Source: JAKOQB01 sp036824465 (lineage in GTDB: Bacteria > Pseudomonadota > Gammaproteobacteria > Burkholderiales > Burkholderiaceae_F). Taken from it: 20,309 bases of DNA. The notes under the pieces were generated by a model that saw only the letters and a program-made list of their open reading frames with translations, had not been told where the DNA came from and did not search any database. Of the stretch, positions 1 to 7,366 are shown one piece after another (the first letter of the stretch is position 1; each line of letters opens with the position of its first letter). The position numbers and the translations under genes were made by a program. The stretch is from positions 1 through 20,309 of the forward strand of contig DAITAC010000074.1 in NCBI GenBank assembly GCA_036824465.1. The letters are read 5' to 3'.

Positions 1-629
1 CCGGCGTTCATCACGATGATGCGCTGGCCGAGCGTCATCGCCTCGACCTGATCGTGGGTGACGTACAGCGACGTGACGCCCAACCGTCGGTGCAGCTTCT
101 GCAGTTCGAGCCGCATCTGTACGCGCAGCTTGGCGTCGAGATTCGACAGCGGTTCGTCGAACAGGAACACCTGTGGATGGCGCACGATCGCGCGGCCCAT
201 CGCGACGCGCTGCCGTTGCCCGCCCGAAAGCTGGCGCGGCTTGCGGTCGAGCAGGGCGTCGAGTTCGAGGATCTTGGCCGCCTCGCGCACGCGCCGGTCG
301 ATGTCGTCCTTCGACAAACCGCGGATGCGCAGGCCGTAGGCCATGTTGTCGTACACGCGCATGTGCGGGTAGAGCGCGTAGTTCTGGAACACCATCGCGA
401 TGTCGCGGTCCTTCGGTTCCAGCCCATTGACGACACGACCGCCGATGACGACTTCGCCCTCGGAGATCTCTTCCAGTCCCGCCACCATCCGCAGCAGCGT
501 GCTCTTGCCGCAGCCCGACGGCCCGACGATGACGACGAATTCCCCCTTGTCGATCACCGTCGACACGCCGTGAATCACGGCGACCTTGCCGAAGTTTTTC
601 TTGACGCTTCTCAGTTCAACGGCGGCCAT
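1..629 (-). CDS. ugpC: sn-glycerol-3-phosphate ABC transporter ATP-binding protein UgpC (3' end outside window)
   Basis: This is the ATPase subunit of a MalK/UgpC-type importer; it acts at the cytoplasmic face of the inner membrane and energises the UgpA/UgpE permease. The visible 209 residues carry Walker A GPSGCGKST (about 36-44), the Q-loop QNYALYPHM (from about 82), the signature LSGGQRQR (about 134-141), Walker B VFLFDEP (154-160), the D-loop SNLDA (162-166) and the H-loop THDQ (191-194). The C-terminal regulatory OB-like domain, about 150 residues in this family, lies beyond position 1. The chosen ATG (627-629) gives the usual N-terminus MAAVELRSVKK. No clear Shine-Dalgarno sequence precedes it; the upstream DNA is a heptad repeat element. 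It is last in a ugpB-A-E-C order. UgpC-like ATPases can serve other sugar importers, so the substrate is inferred from the neighbours. Confidence 0.93.
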   Translation of the reverse strand, partial: MAAVELRSVKKNFGKVAVIHGVSTVIDKGEFVVIVGPSGCGKSTLLRMVAGLEEISEGEVVIGGRVVNGLEPKDRDIAMVFQNYALYPHMRVYDNMAYGLRIRGLSKDDIDRRVREAAKILELDALLDRKPRQLSGGQRQRVAMGRAIVRHPQVFLFDEPLSNLDAKLRVQMRLELQKLHRRLGVTSLYVTHDQVEAMTLGQRIIVMNA

Positions 630-641
630 ATTGAGTCAGAC

Positions 642-714
642 ACGAGACGCGAGACACGAGAGCCGAAAAGCAATCCGCGAGTCTTCGGTTTGCTCACGAC
701 TAGAGACTCGCGTC
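642..714. repeat. Heptad repeat element with inverted arms between ugpE and ugpC
   Basis: The left arm is three 7-bp units, ACGAGAC, GCGAGAC and ACGAGAG (642-662). The right arm is TCACGAC, TAGAGAC and TCGCGTC (694-714). A 9-bp stretch, AGACGCGAG (645-653), recurs inverted as CTCGCGTCT (707-715). A shorter inner inverted pair, CCGAA/TTCGG, lies between the arms. The element fills almost the whole 94-bp gap between ugpE and ugpC, so a transcript could fold into a long imperfect hairpin just before the ugpC start. The repeats are seen directly; the folding is inferred. Confidence 0.6.
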
Positions 715-723
715 TGCCTTTCA

Positions 724-1581
724 TCATTTCTCCGCATCCACCAGGCCCTTGACGAACCAGCGCTGCATCAGCAGCACCACCGCGGCGGGCGGCAGCATGG
801 CGAGGATCGCGGTCGCCATCACGACGTTCCATTCGTTCTGCGCGTCGCCGCCGGAGATCATGCGCTTGATGCCCATCACGACCGGTGCCATCGACTCGTC
901 GGTTGTCACCAGCAGCGGCCACAGGTACTGGTTCCAGCCGTAGATGAACTGGATCACGAACAGCGCGGCGACACTCGTCATCGACAGCGGCACCAGCACG
1001 TCCTTGAAGAAGCGCATCGGCCCGGCACCGTCGATGCGTGCGGCTTCGACGAGCTCATCGGGTACGGTGAGGAAGAACTGGCGGAACAGGAAGGTTGCGG
1101 TGGCCGAAGCGATCAGCGGCACCGTGAGACCGGCGTAGGTGTTGAGCATGCCAAGGTTCGACACCACTGCATAGGTCGGCGAGATGCGCACCTCGACCGG
1201 CAGCATCAGCGTGACGAAGATCATCCAGAAACACAGGCTGCGCCCCGGGAAGCGGAAGTACACGAACGCGAACGCGGACAGCAGGGAAATCGCAATCTTG
1301 CCGATCGCGATCGTCATCGCAGTGACGAAGCTCACCCACAGCATCGATGCCACCGGCGGCACCTTGCTGCCGTAGGTGGTCTCGCCGCCGAAAAGTGCAA
1401 CGCGGTAGGTTTCCAGCATGTTGCTGCCCGGCGCGAGCGACATTGGCACCTGGGTGATGATCTGCTGCGAGGTCTGGGTCGAGGCGATGAAAGTGACATA
1501 GACGGGAAACATCACCACGAGCACACCCAGCGCCAGCACCAGGTGCGACAGAACGGTCAGCGCAGGGCGTCTCTCGATCAT
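724..1581 (-). CDS. ugpE: sn-glycerol-3-phosphate ABC transporter permease UgpE
   Basis: This is one of two inner-membrane permease subunits of the importer (MalG-like, binding-protein-dependent transport family). It has 285 residues, close to the 281 of E. coli UgpE. An N-terminal membrane segment (HLVLALGVLVVMFPVYVTF) is followed by several more. The EAA loop that docks on the ATPase is visible as ELVEAARIDGAGPMRFFKDVLVPL, with its conserved EAA and G. The protein ends KGLVDAEK, before two consecutive TGA codons. The ATG start (1579-1581) has no good Shine-Dalgarno match; a heptad repeat lies just upstream. It sits downstream of ugpA and upstream of ugpC, and the three are probably cotranscribed. 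Confidence 0.93.
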   Translation of the reverse strand: MIERRPALTVLSHLVLALGVLVVMFPVYVTFIASTQTSQQIITQVPMSLAPGSNMLETYRVALFGGETTYGSKVPPVASMLWVSFVTAMTIAIGKIAISLLSAFAFVYFRFPGRSLCFWMIFVTLMLPVEVRISPTYAVVSNLGMLNTYAGLTVPLIASATATFLFRQFFLTVPDELVEAARIDGAGPMRFFKDVLVPLSMTSVAALFVIQFIYGWNQYLWPLLVTTDESMAPVVMGIKRMISGGDAQNEWNVVMATAILAMLPPAAVVLLMQRWFVKGLVDAEK

Positions 1582-1593
1582 GGTTTCAGTTTC

Positions 1594-1614
1594 GGATCAC
1601 GGATCACGATTCAG
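1594..1614. repeat. GGATCAC heptad repeat at the ugpA-ugpE junction
   Basis: Two perfect GGATCAC units (1594-1600 and 1601-1607) are followed by a degenerate GATTCAG. The array fills most of the 29-bp ugpA-ugpE spacer and runs over the ugpA stop codon (1611-1613). It has the same 7-bp period as the arrays at 642-714, 9724-9860 and 18343-18378, with a different unit sequence. Confidence 0.6.
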
Positions 1615-2498
1615 TACTGCACCTTCTTCTCGACGTAGCGAAACTGCACCACCGTCAGCGCGATCACGATCACCATCAGCACCACTGATTGCGACGCTGA
1701 GCCGCCGAGGTCGAGTGCCTTGAAGCCGTCGTAATAGACCTTGTAGACGAGAATTGCGGTGTCCTTGCCCGGACCGCCTTGTGTCGCGGCGTCGACGATG
1801 GCGAAGGTATCGAAGAACGCATAGACAATGTTGATCACCAGCAGGAAGAACGTGGTGGGCGACAGCAGCGGGAATACGATGGTCCAGAAGCGATGCCAGG
1901 GCGACGCGCCGTCGATCGCCGCCGCTTCGATCAACGATTTTGGAATCGACTGCAGGCCGGCGAGAAAGAAAAGGAAGTTGTAGGAGATCTGCTTCCAGAC
2001 CGCGGCCATCACGATCAGCGTCATCGCGTGATTGCCGTTGAGCAGGTGGTTCCATTCGATGCCCATCGCGCGCAGCGCGTAACTCACGATCCCCACCGAT
2101 GGCGCGAACATGAAGAGCCACAGCACGCCGGCCACCGCGGGCGCAACCGCGTACGGCCAGATCAGCAGCGTCTTGTAGACGGTCGCGCCGCGGACCACGC
2201 GGTCGGCCATCACCGCCAGCAGCAGCGCGATGCTCAGGCCGGAGGCGGCCACCAGCACCGAGAACAGCGCGGTGGTCTTGAACGATGCGAGGTAAGTCTC
2301 ATCGTTGTACAGCCGCGTGAAATTCTCCAGGCCGACGAATTCGACCGAGGTGCCGAACGCGTCCTGCTGCAGCACACTCTGATAGATCGCCTGGCCCGCG
2401 GGCCAGAAGAAGAACACCAGGATGACCGCCATCTGCGGCGCGATCAGCACCCAGGGCAGCCACCAGCTTCTGAAGCGGACGCGCTTTTCGATGGCCAA
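1611..2498 (-). CDS. ugpA: sn-glycerol-3-phosphate ABC transporter permease UgpA
   Basis: This is the second inner-membrane permease subunit (MalF-like) and partner of UgpE. It has 295 residues, matching the usual UgpA length. The N-terminus, FRSWWLPWVLIAPQMAVILV, leads into a first membrane segment and resembles E. coli UgpA (FRSRWLPYLLVAPQ). The EAA loop is ...SLIEAAAIDGASPWHRFWTIVFPLL. The start appears to be TTG (2496-2498); a short AGG lies about 8 nt upstream, and no in-frame ATG gives a complete N-terminus. The 3' end (VEKKVQY) overlaps a GGATCAC repeat. A GC-rich hairpin separates it from ugpB. Confidence 0.92.
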   Translation of the reverse strand: MAIEKRVRFRSWWLPWVLIAPQMAVILVFFFWPAGQAIYQSVLQQDAFGTSVEFVGLENFTRLYNDETYLASFKTTALFSVLVAASGLSIALLLAVMADRVVRGATVYKTLLIWPYAVAPAVAGVLWLFMFAPSVGIVSYALRAMGIEWNHLLNGNHAMTLIVMAAVWKQISYNFLFFLAGLQSIPKSLIEAAAIDGASPWHRFWTIVFPLLSPTTFFLLVINIVYAFFDTFAIVDAATQGGPGKDTAILVYKVYYDGFKALDLGGSASQSVVLMVIVIALTVVQFRYVEKKVQY

Positions 2499-2519
2499 GA
2501 ACGCAACCTGATGTCTAAG

Positions 2520-2555
2520 CCCTCCCCGCTGGGCGGGGAGGGACGGGGAGGGGTG
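2520..2555. repeat. GC-rich palindromic intergenic repeat between ugpB and ugpA
   Basis: A perfect 10-bp stem, CCCTCCCCGC (2520-2529) with GCGGGGAGGG (2533-2542), closes over a 3-nt loop. It is followed by a further GGGGAGGGG copy up to about 2555. The element resembles the common proteobacterial intergenic repeat whose spurious translation reads SPLGGEGRGG. By analogy with the REP hairpins between malE and malF in E. coli (established knowledge), it could protect the ugpB mRNA 3' end and keep binding protein in excess over permease. That role is inferred. It has no T-tract, so it is not a standard terminator. Confidence 0.65.
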
Positions 2556-2586
2556 CCGTCAACCTCGCGCGAAGCGAACAGGTCCG

Positions 2587-3906
2587 TCAGGACTTGTTCG
2601 CCTTCTGAAACCGCTCCAGTTGTTCGTTGCCGCGCTTGACCGCCGAACTCAAACCTTCCTGCGGCGTCTTCTTTCCGCCCCAGACCTGCTCCATCTCCTC
2701 ATCGATGATGGTGCGGATCTGCACGAAGTTGCCCAGTCGGATGCCGCGCGACTTGTCGGTCGTCTTGCGGATCATCTGCGTCACCGCCACATCGGTTCCC
2801 GGGTTCTGCTTGTAGAAGCCCGACTTCTCGGTCAGCTCGTAGGACGGGATCGTCACCGGCAGGTAGCCGGTGCGGATGTGGCTCTTGGAAGCTTCTTCCG
2901 CCTTGGACAGGTGCGCAAAGAACGCGGCCACGCCCTTGTACTCGGCCGGTTTCTTGCCCGCCATCACCCACAGGCTGGCCCCGCCGATCACCGTGTTCTG
3001 CGGCGCGCCCGACACGTCCGGGTAATAGGGCAGGGTGGAAATCCCCGAGGCGAACTTGGCATTGCGCTTGATGTTGCCGTACATCGCCGAGCTGCCCGTG
3101 ATCATCGCGCACTCGCCCGAGTAGAACGTGGCGTCGGCGGCATTGCCGCGACCCTTGTAGATGAAGAGACCCTGCTTGGACATGTTGGCGAGGTTCTCGA
3201 TATGACGCACGTGCAGCGGCGTGTCGAACGCGAGGCGCGCATCGAGACCATTGAAACCGTTGCGCTTGGTCGCGAACTCGACGTTGTGCCAGGCCGAGAA
3301 GCTTTCGAGCTGGGTCCAGCTGATCCAGCTCGTGGTGAACGGGCACTTGTGCCCGCTTGCTTTCAGCTTGGCCGCGGCAAGCGCGACCTCGGGCCAGGTC
3401 TTGGGTGGCTTCTCGGTATCCAGCCCGGCGGCCTTGAACGCGTCCTTGTTGTAGTGGAATACGGTCGTGGAACTGTTGAACGGGAAGCTCAACATCTGGC
3501 CGTTCGGCGCCGTGTAGTAGCCCGACACTGCCGGCACGTAGATCGACGGGTCGAACTTCAGGCCGGCGTCCTTCATCACCTGGCCGACCGGCACGATCGC
3601 GCCCTTGCTCGCCATCATCGTGGCGGTGCCGACCTCGAACACCTGCAGGATGTGCGGCGCGTTGCCGGCGCGGAAAGCGGCGATCGCCGCGGTCATCGAC
3701 TCGTCGTAGGTGCCTTTGAACGTCGGCACCACCTTGTATTCCTTCTGGGAAGCGTTGAAGTCCTTGGCGAGATCGTTGACCCACTCGCCGAGCGCCGCGG
3801 GCATCGCGTGCCACCACTGGATCTCGGTCTGCGCCGCGGCCGGGCCGGCAAACGTAATGGATGCCGCGGCGATCGCCGCCGCGATTAGTGACCTGCGGGA
3901 ATACAT
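2587..3906 (-). CDS. ugpB: sn-glycerol-3-phosphate ABC transporter periplasmic binding protein UgpB
   Basis: This is the periplasmic solute-binding protein that delivers the ligand to UgpAE. It has 439 residues (E. coli UgpB has 438). A Sec signal peptide is clear: MYSRRSLIAA, an alanine-rich core, then probable cleavage at AAA|Q near residue 25. The mature part begins TEIQWWHAMPAALGEWVNDLA, typical of extracellular solute-binding family 1 UgpB proteins; GYLPVTIPSYELTEKSGFY near the C-terminus is also UgpB-like. An in-frame extension upstream reaches 4254, but the ATG at 3904-3906 is preferred: GGAGG lies 7-8 nt before it and the signal peptide starts there. It is the first gene of the ugp operon and divergent from ubiA. 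Confidence 0.94.
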   Translation of the reverse strand: MYSRRSLIAAAIAAASITFAGPAAAQTEIQWWHAMPAALGEWVNDLAKDFNASQKEYKVVPTFKGTYDESMTAAIAAFRAGNAPHILQVFEVGTATMMASKGAIVPVGQVMKDAGLKFDPSIYVPAVSGYYTAPNGQMLSFPFNSSTTVFHYNKDAFKAAGLDTEKPPKTWPEVALAAAKLKASGHKCPFTTSWISWTQLESFSAWHNVEFATKRNGFNGLDARLAFDTPLHVRHIENLANMSKQGLFIYKGRGNAADATFYSGECAMITGSSAMYGNIKRNAKFASGISTLPYYPDVSGAPQNTVIGGASLWVMAGKKPAEYKGVAAFFAHLSKAEEASKSHIRTGYLPVTIPSYELTEKSGFYKQNPGTDVAVTQMIRKTTDKSRGIRLGNFVQIRTIIDEEMEQVWGGKKTPQEGLSSAVKRGNEQLERFQKANKS

Positions 3907-3953
3907 GTCTTCCTCCAGTGTTATGGTCAGGATTGTTCTTCTCTGATGTGACT

Positions 3954-3971
3954 CGACTGTTACGATAGTCG
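3954..3971. promoter_or_regulatory. Small dyad in the ugpB/ubiA divergent promoter region
   Basis: CGACTGT (3954-3960) and ATAGTCG (3965-3971) form a 7-bp imperfect dyad with a TACG centre, in the 126-bp region between the divergent ugpB and ubiA. It could be an operator half-site pair or chance. No convincing -35/-10 pair or Pho box was found, so the regulator is unknown. Confidence 0.2.
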
Positions 3972-4032
3972 CGCGTTGGCCGTCTGGCAAAACGGCTGGC
4001 CGCATTCGCCCGCATTCTGCCAGTCTCGACTC

Positions 4033-4896
4033 ATGGCGCTGCGTGACCGACTGACCCTCTATGTGCAGCTGACCCGGTTCGACAAGCCGGTCGGCACGCT
4101 GCTGCTGCTGTGGCCGACGCTCACCGCCCTGTGGATCGCATCCGATGGTTTGCCGAGCGCGTTGCATCTGATGATCTTCCTGGCGGGCACGCTGCTGATG
4201 CGATCCGCCGGCTGCGCGATCAATGATGTCGTCGACCGGGACTTTGACGGCCACGTCAAGCGCACCGCCGATCGTGTGGTCGCGAGCGGCAAGGTCTCGC
4301 CGGCAGAAGCACTTCTGGTGGCAGTGGCGCTTACGCTCGCGGCGGCGCTGTTGCTGATTCCGCTGAATCTGCTGAGCTTTGCGCTGTCGGTCGTCGGCGT
4401 GGTGGTGGCATCGAGCTATCCGCTGTTCAAGCGCTTCTTCCCGCTGCCGCAGGCGTACCTGGCGATTGCGTTTTCTTTCGGCATTCCAATGGCGTTTGCG
4501 GCCGTGCTGGATACGGTCACGCCGGTGGGATGGTGGCTGTTCACCGCCAACCTGTTCTGGGTCATCGCGTACGACACGGAGTACGCAATGGTCGATCGCG
4601 ATGACGACATCCGCATCGGCGTGCGCTCATCGGCGATCCTGTTCGGCCGCGCCGATGTGGCCGCCGTGATGACGTGCTATGGCATGTGCCTGTCGCTGCT
4701 GCTGGTGATTGGCGCCTGGCTCAAGTTCGGCTGGCCGTTCTTTCTCGGTTGGATGGCCGCGTTCGCCTGTGCGATGTATCACTACGCGCTGATTCGAGCC
4801 CGCGATCGTGACGACTGCTTTCGCGCCTTCCGGCACAACCAGTGGTTCGGCCTCGCGATCTTTGCGGGGGTCGCCGCCGAGTACGCGCTTCGGTGA
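4033..4896 (+). CDS. ubiA: 4-hydroxybenzoate octaprenyltransferase UbiA
   Basis: This integral membrane prenyltransferase attaches the polyprenyl tail to 4-hydroxybenzoate in ubiquinone synthesis. It has 287 residues (E. coli has 290). The two aspartate-rich, Mg-diphosphate-binding motifs are present: NDVVDRDFD (residues 64-72) and YDTEYAMVDRDDD (180-192). The N-terminal RFDKPVGTLLLLWPTL is characteristic of UbiA. Several hydrophobic helices follow. The ATG at 4033 is chosen over an upstream TTG at 3976, because the extension is not family-like. No strong Shine-Dalgarno sequence is visible. It is convergent with proC; their stop codons are 19 bp apart. Confidence 0.95.
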   Translation: MALRDRLTLYVQLTRFDKPVGTLLLLWPTLTALWIASDGLPSALHLMIFLAGTLLMRSAGCAINDVVDRDFDGHVKRTADRVVASGKVSPAEALLVAVALTLAAALLLIPLNLLSFALSVVGVVVASSYPLFKRFFPLPQAYLAIAFSFGIPMAFAAVLDTVTPVGWWLFTANLFWVIAYDTEYAMVDRDDDIRIGVRSSAILFGRADVAAVMTCYGMCLSLLLVIGAWLKFGWPFFLGWMAAFACAMYHYALIRARDRDDCFRAFRHNQWFGLAIFAGVAAEYALR

Positions 4897-4908
4897 GCTT
4901 GTCTCGAC

Positions 4909-4926
4909 GGCGCGATCAATCGCGCC
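4909..4926. other. Palindromic stem-loop at the ubiA/proC convergent junction
   Basis: GGCGCGAT (4909-4916) and ATCGCGCC (4919-4926) form a perfect inverted repeat that covers the proC stop codon (4916-4918). Neither strand has a T-tract, so a classic intrinsic terminator is not shown; it may still block or slow convergent transcripts. The preceding bases, overlapping the ubiA stop, resemble a common dispersed proteobacterial repeat (GAGCTTGTCnnGA core). Confidence 0.4.
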
Positions 4927-5725
4927 CGAAGTCGTTGCCCAGTTCTGCCGCTCGTCTTCTTGCCGCCAGCACGGCCGTGATGATGTGTTGCTTCAGCTGG
5001 TCGGCCTCCATGCTGGCAATCGCCGCCGCGGTCGTGCCGCCTTTGGAGGTCACGCGTGCGCGCAACACGTTCAGCGGTTCCTCGGAGGTGCCGGCCAGAT
5101 GCGCGGCGCCGGCGACCGTCTCGATCGCGAACTGGCGCGCCTGAGCATCGCTGAACCCCATCTCCTGCCCGGCGGCGATCAGCGCTTCGATGAAATAGAA
5201 CACGTACGCCGGGCCGCTGCCTGACAGCGCGGTGACCGCGTCGAGTTGCGCATCGTCATCGACCCAGACCACGCTGCCGGCCGCGCGCAGAATGTCTTCG
5301 GCCGCTCGCTTCTGGGCATCGCTCACGCCGCGCATCGCGGCCATGCCGGTGATCCCCTTGCCGACGAGTGCCGGCGTGTTGGGCATCGCTCGGACAATGC
5401 ATTCGGTCCCCAGCCAGCGCGCCAGATCGGCGGCGCGAATTCCCGCCGCAATCGAGACCACGAGTTGCTCTTGAACAAACGGGCGCAGCGAGTCGCACAC
5501 CGGCCTCATGTGCTGTGGTTTGACTGCCAGCACGATCACGTCGGCGGACGCGATCGACGTATCCGGCGCTGGCAGTGCCGTGATGCCGAACTCGCGCTGC
5601 AGTTGTCGCCTTCGCGCGACGTCAATCTCAATTGCGGTGATCTCCGCGTTCGATGCGCCTGCCCGCAGCAACCCACCGATCAGGGCGCCGGCCATGTTCC
5701 CACCACCGATGAAGCTGATCAGCAT
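4916..5725 (-). CDS. proC: Pyrroline-5-carboxylate reductase ProC
   Basis: This cytoplasmic enzyme performs the last step of proline synthesis, NAD(P)H-dependent reduction of pyrroline-5-carboxylate. It has 269 residues, the same as E. coli ProC. The Rossmann glycine motif is at the N-terminus (ISFIGGGNMAGALIGGLL). The family signatures AMPNTPALVGKGITGM and LSGSGPAYVFYFIEAL are intact, as is the C-terminal LRARVTSKGGTTAAAI. The start ATG (5723-5725) overlaps the end of the preceding gene by 7 bp, which suggests translational coupling; the longer in-frame ORF upstream encodes the neighbour's antisense-like filler. proA lies elsewhere in the same window; proB is not seen. Confidence 0.96.
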   Translation of the reverse strand: MLISFIGGGNMAGALIGGLLRAGASNAEITAIEIDVARRRQLQREFGITALPAPDTSIASADVIVLAVKPQHMRPVCDSLRPFVQEQLVVSIAAGIRAADLARWLGTECIVRAMPNTPALVGKGITGMAAMRGVSDAQKRAAEDILRAAGSVVWVDDDAQLDAVTALSGSGPAYVFYFIEALIAAGQEMGFSDAQARQFAIETVAGAAHLAGTSEEPLNVLRARVTSKGGTTAAAIASMEADQLKQHIITAVLAARRRAAELGNDFGRD

Positions 5726-6630
5726 CGATCGTTTTCCGCGGTGGGCGCACCAAACAACCGCGCTTCCTCCGTCGCGAACCATTCGGTCAGCCACGCCTCG
5801 GTCCATGTGGCTGCGATTGCCTTAGCGTCGCTGAGCGCGGTTCGACTCGCTGATTCGTCGCCGATGTGCTGCTGCGCACCAGCCAGCTGCAGCAGCAGGA
5901 AGGCGCGGTCGACGTCTTCGCTTCCGTTCGCCGCAATCACCTCCAGTGCCTGCATCGCCGCGTCGCGCGCCTGCGCAAATGCTCCGACGCGATTCGCTGC
6001 CAGTGCAAGCAGATACAGCGCGCGTTCGTGGTTGACCCAGGTGCCCGCGGCCTGCCAGAAACGCAGCGCCTGCGCCGCGCCGGCCTGCAGTGCTTCTCGA
6101 ACCACCGGATCGCGGACGTCGGGATTCAGATCGAGCAGCCGCGAGGTGGCATTGTTCAGTCCCGCCGCCAGTTGCGTATCGAGCCCCGTGTTCTGTGCCA
6201 GCATCGCGGTGCACATTGCCAGGTCGCGCAGCGTTGCGGCAAATGTCGCGATGTCCATTTGCTCCTGCGTAAAGCTCAGGCGCCGCAGTCCGATGGCGCA
6301 GGCGGCGACGGCTTCCGAACTCGCCGCAACCAGCGCAGCGCGCACCTCTGACGCGCCATGGCCCGCGAGTTCATCGGCGACCGCTGCGTGCACCAGCACC
6401 GATGGCGGCACTTCGGACAACTGATGCCGCAGACGGTCGATTCGCTGTGCAGCGTCATGCCAATCGCCGAACTTCTCGCCGAGGACGTGGTTGAACAGAA
6501 ACGCGGCCAGCGGTGCCTGCTCGCGCGGGAGGCCTGACAGATCAAGCGTGCGCAGTCGAGCCGCGGCTTGCTCTGGCGCCTCATCGTGAATCCGGTCGAT
6601 TTCGCCGAGTTCTTCGCTGGTGCTCGTCAT
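5719..6630 (-). CDS. Hypothetical alpha-helical protein between yggS and proC
   Basis: I do not recognise a named family. The product is 303 residues, soluble, leucine- and alanine-rich, with no signal peptide or membrane segment. Much of it reads as helix pairs (for example ALYLLALAANRVGAFAQARD and DRAFLLLQLAGAQQHIGDES), which suggests TPR-like repeats in the C-terminal half. The start ATG at 6628-6630 is preferred because GGAGG lies 6 nt upstream; a second ATG two codons earlier would abut the GGAGG. It follows yggS by 28 bp, and its TGA overlaps the proC start by 7 bp, so it is firmly in the operon. Coding is supported by spacing, overlap and the ribosome binding site. Function is unknown. 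Confidence 0.75.
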   Translation of the reverse strand: MTSTSEELGEIDRIHDEAPEQAAARLRTLDLSGLPREQAPLAAFLFNHVLGEKFGDWHDAAQRIDRLRHQLSEVPPSVLVHAAVADELAGHGASEVRAALVAASSEAVAACAIGLRRLSFTQEQMDIATFAATLRDLAMCTAMLAQNTGLDTQLAAGLNNATSRLLDLNPDVRDPVVREALQAGAAQALRFWQAAGTWVNHERALYLLALAANRVGAFAQARDAAMQALEVIAANGSEDVDRAFLLLQLAGAQQHIGDESASRTALSDAKAIAATWTEAWLTEWFATEEARLFGAPTAENDRC

Positions 6631-6658
6631 CCTCATCCTCCAAGGAAAGTGCGCGAGT

Positions 6659-7366
6659 TTATTGCCGTTTGCCGAAGATGGCGGTTCCCACGCGCACCAT
6701 GGTCGAGCCTTCGGCGATCGCCGCTTCGAGGTCACCCGACATGCCCATCGAAAGCGTATCGAGCTTGAGGCCATCCGCGCGCAGGTCGTCGAACAACTGA
6801 CGCATGCGAGCGAACGGCACGCGCTGGCGTGCCGGAGCTGTTTCGGGCTCCGGGATCGCCATCAAACCCCGCAGCGACAGTCGGGGCAGGGCCGCGATGG
6901 CCGTCGCCAGCGCCGGCACCTCGTCCGGTACGACACCGCCCTTGCTCGCTTCGCCGCTGATATTGACCTGCAGCAGCATATTCAGCGGCGGCCGATCGGG
7001 CGGTCGCTGCTCCGACAATCGCTGCGCCACCTTCATCCGATCGACTGACTGCACCCAGTCGAAATGCTCGGCGATCGCCCGTGTCTTGTTGCTCTGGATC
7101 GGTCCAATGAAATGCCAGCGGAGGGCGAGCGCCGGCGCGAGGGCGCGAACCTGCGCCATCTTGTCGACCGCCTCCTGCACGTAGTTTTCGCCGAAGTCGC
7201 GCTGCCCGCAGCGTGCAGCCGCGACAACCGCCTCCGCAGTGAAGGTTTTGCTGACCGCCACCAGTAGGACGACATCCGCCGTTCGTTGCGCCGATCGAGC
7301 GGCCAAGTTAATCCGTTCGTGCACCAGCTGTAGATTCGCTTGCAAGGTGTCGTCCAAACTGGACAT
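6659..7366 (-). CDS. yggS: YggS/PLPBP family pyridoxal phosphate homeostasis protein
   Basis: This cytoplasmic PLP-binding protein has the fold type III barrel and no known enzymatic activity; it maintains B6 vitamer and amino-acid balance. It has 235 residues (E. coli YggS has 234). The PLP lysine is K40 in LLVAVSKTF. Other family landmarks are GENYVQEAVDK, WHFIGPIQSNK and the C-terminal phosphate-binding MGMSGDLEAAIAEGSTMVRVGTAIFG, given here in pieces. The ATG at 7364-7366 yields the family-typical length, and the in-frame extension to 7528 runs into pilT. It is divergent from pilT, a pairing common in proteobacteria, and heads the operon with the hypothetical gene and proC. Confidence 0.94.
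   Translation of the reverse strand: MSSLDDTLQANLQLVHERINLAARSAQRTADVVLLVAVSKTFTAEAVVAAARCGQRDFGENYVQEAVDKMAQVRALAPALALRWHFIGPIQSNKTRAIAEHFDWVQSVDRMKVAQRLSEQRPPDRPPLNMLLQVNISGEASKGGVVPDEVPALATAIAALPRLSLRGLMAIPEPETAPARQRVPFARMRQLFDDLRADGLKLDTLSMGMSGDLEAAIAEGSTMVRVGTAIFGKRQ

Noticed and set aside
586..1638. Long plus-strand ORF opposite ugpE
   Set aside because: It is antisense to a well-supported permease gene, His/Arg/Gln-rich, and without any domain. Such shadows occur opposite most genes here because of high GC.
2620..3888. 422-residue plus-strand ORF opposite ugpB
   Set aside because: Composition is Arg/His/Leu-rich low-information sequence and it mirrors the complete, recognisable UgpB; treated as a shadow.
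3907..4032. Possible Pho box upstream of ugpB
   Set aside because: E. coli ugp is under PhoB control, so I looked for two CTGTCAT-like repeats spaced by 4 bp. The best stretch (CTATCGT followed by GTCGAGT on the minus strand) matches only in the first half and is not convincing.
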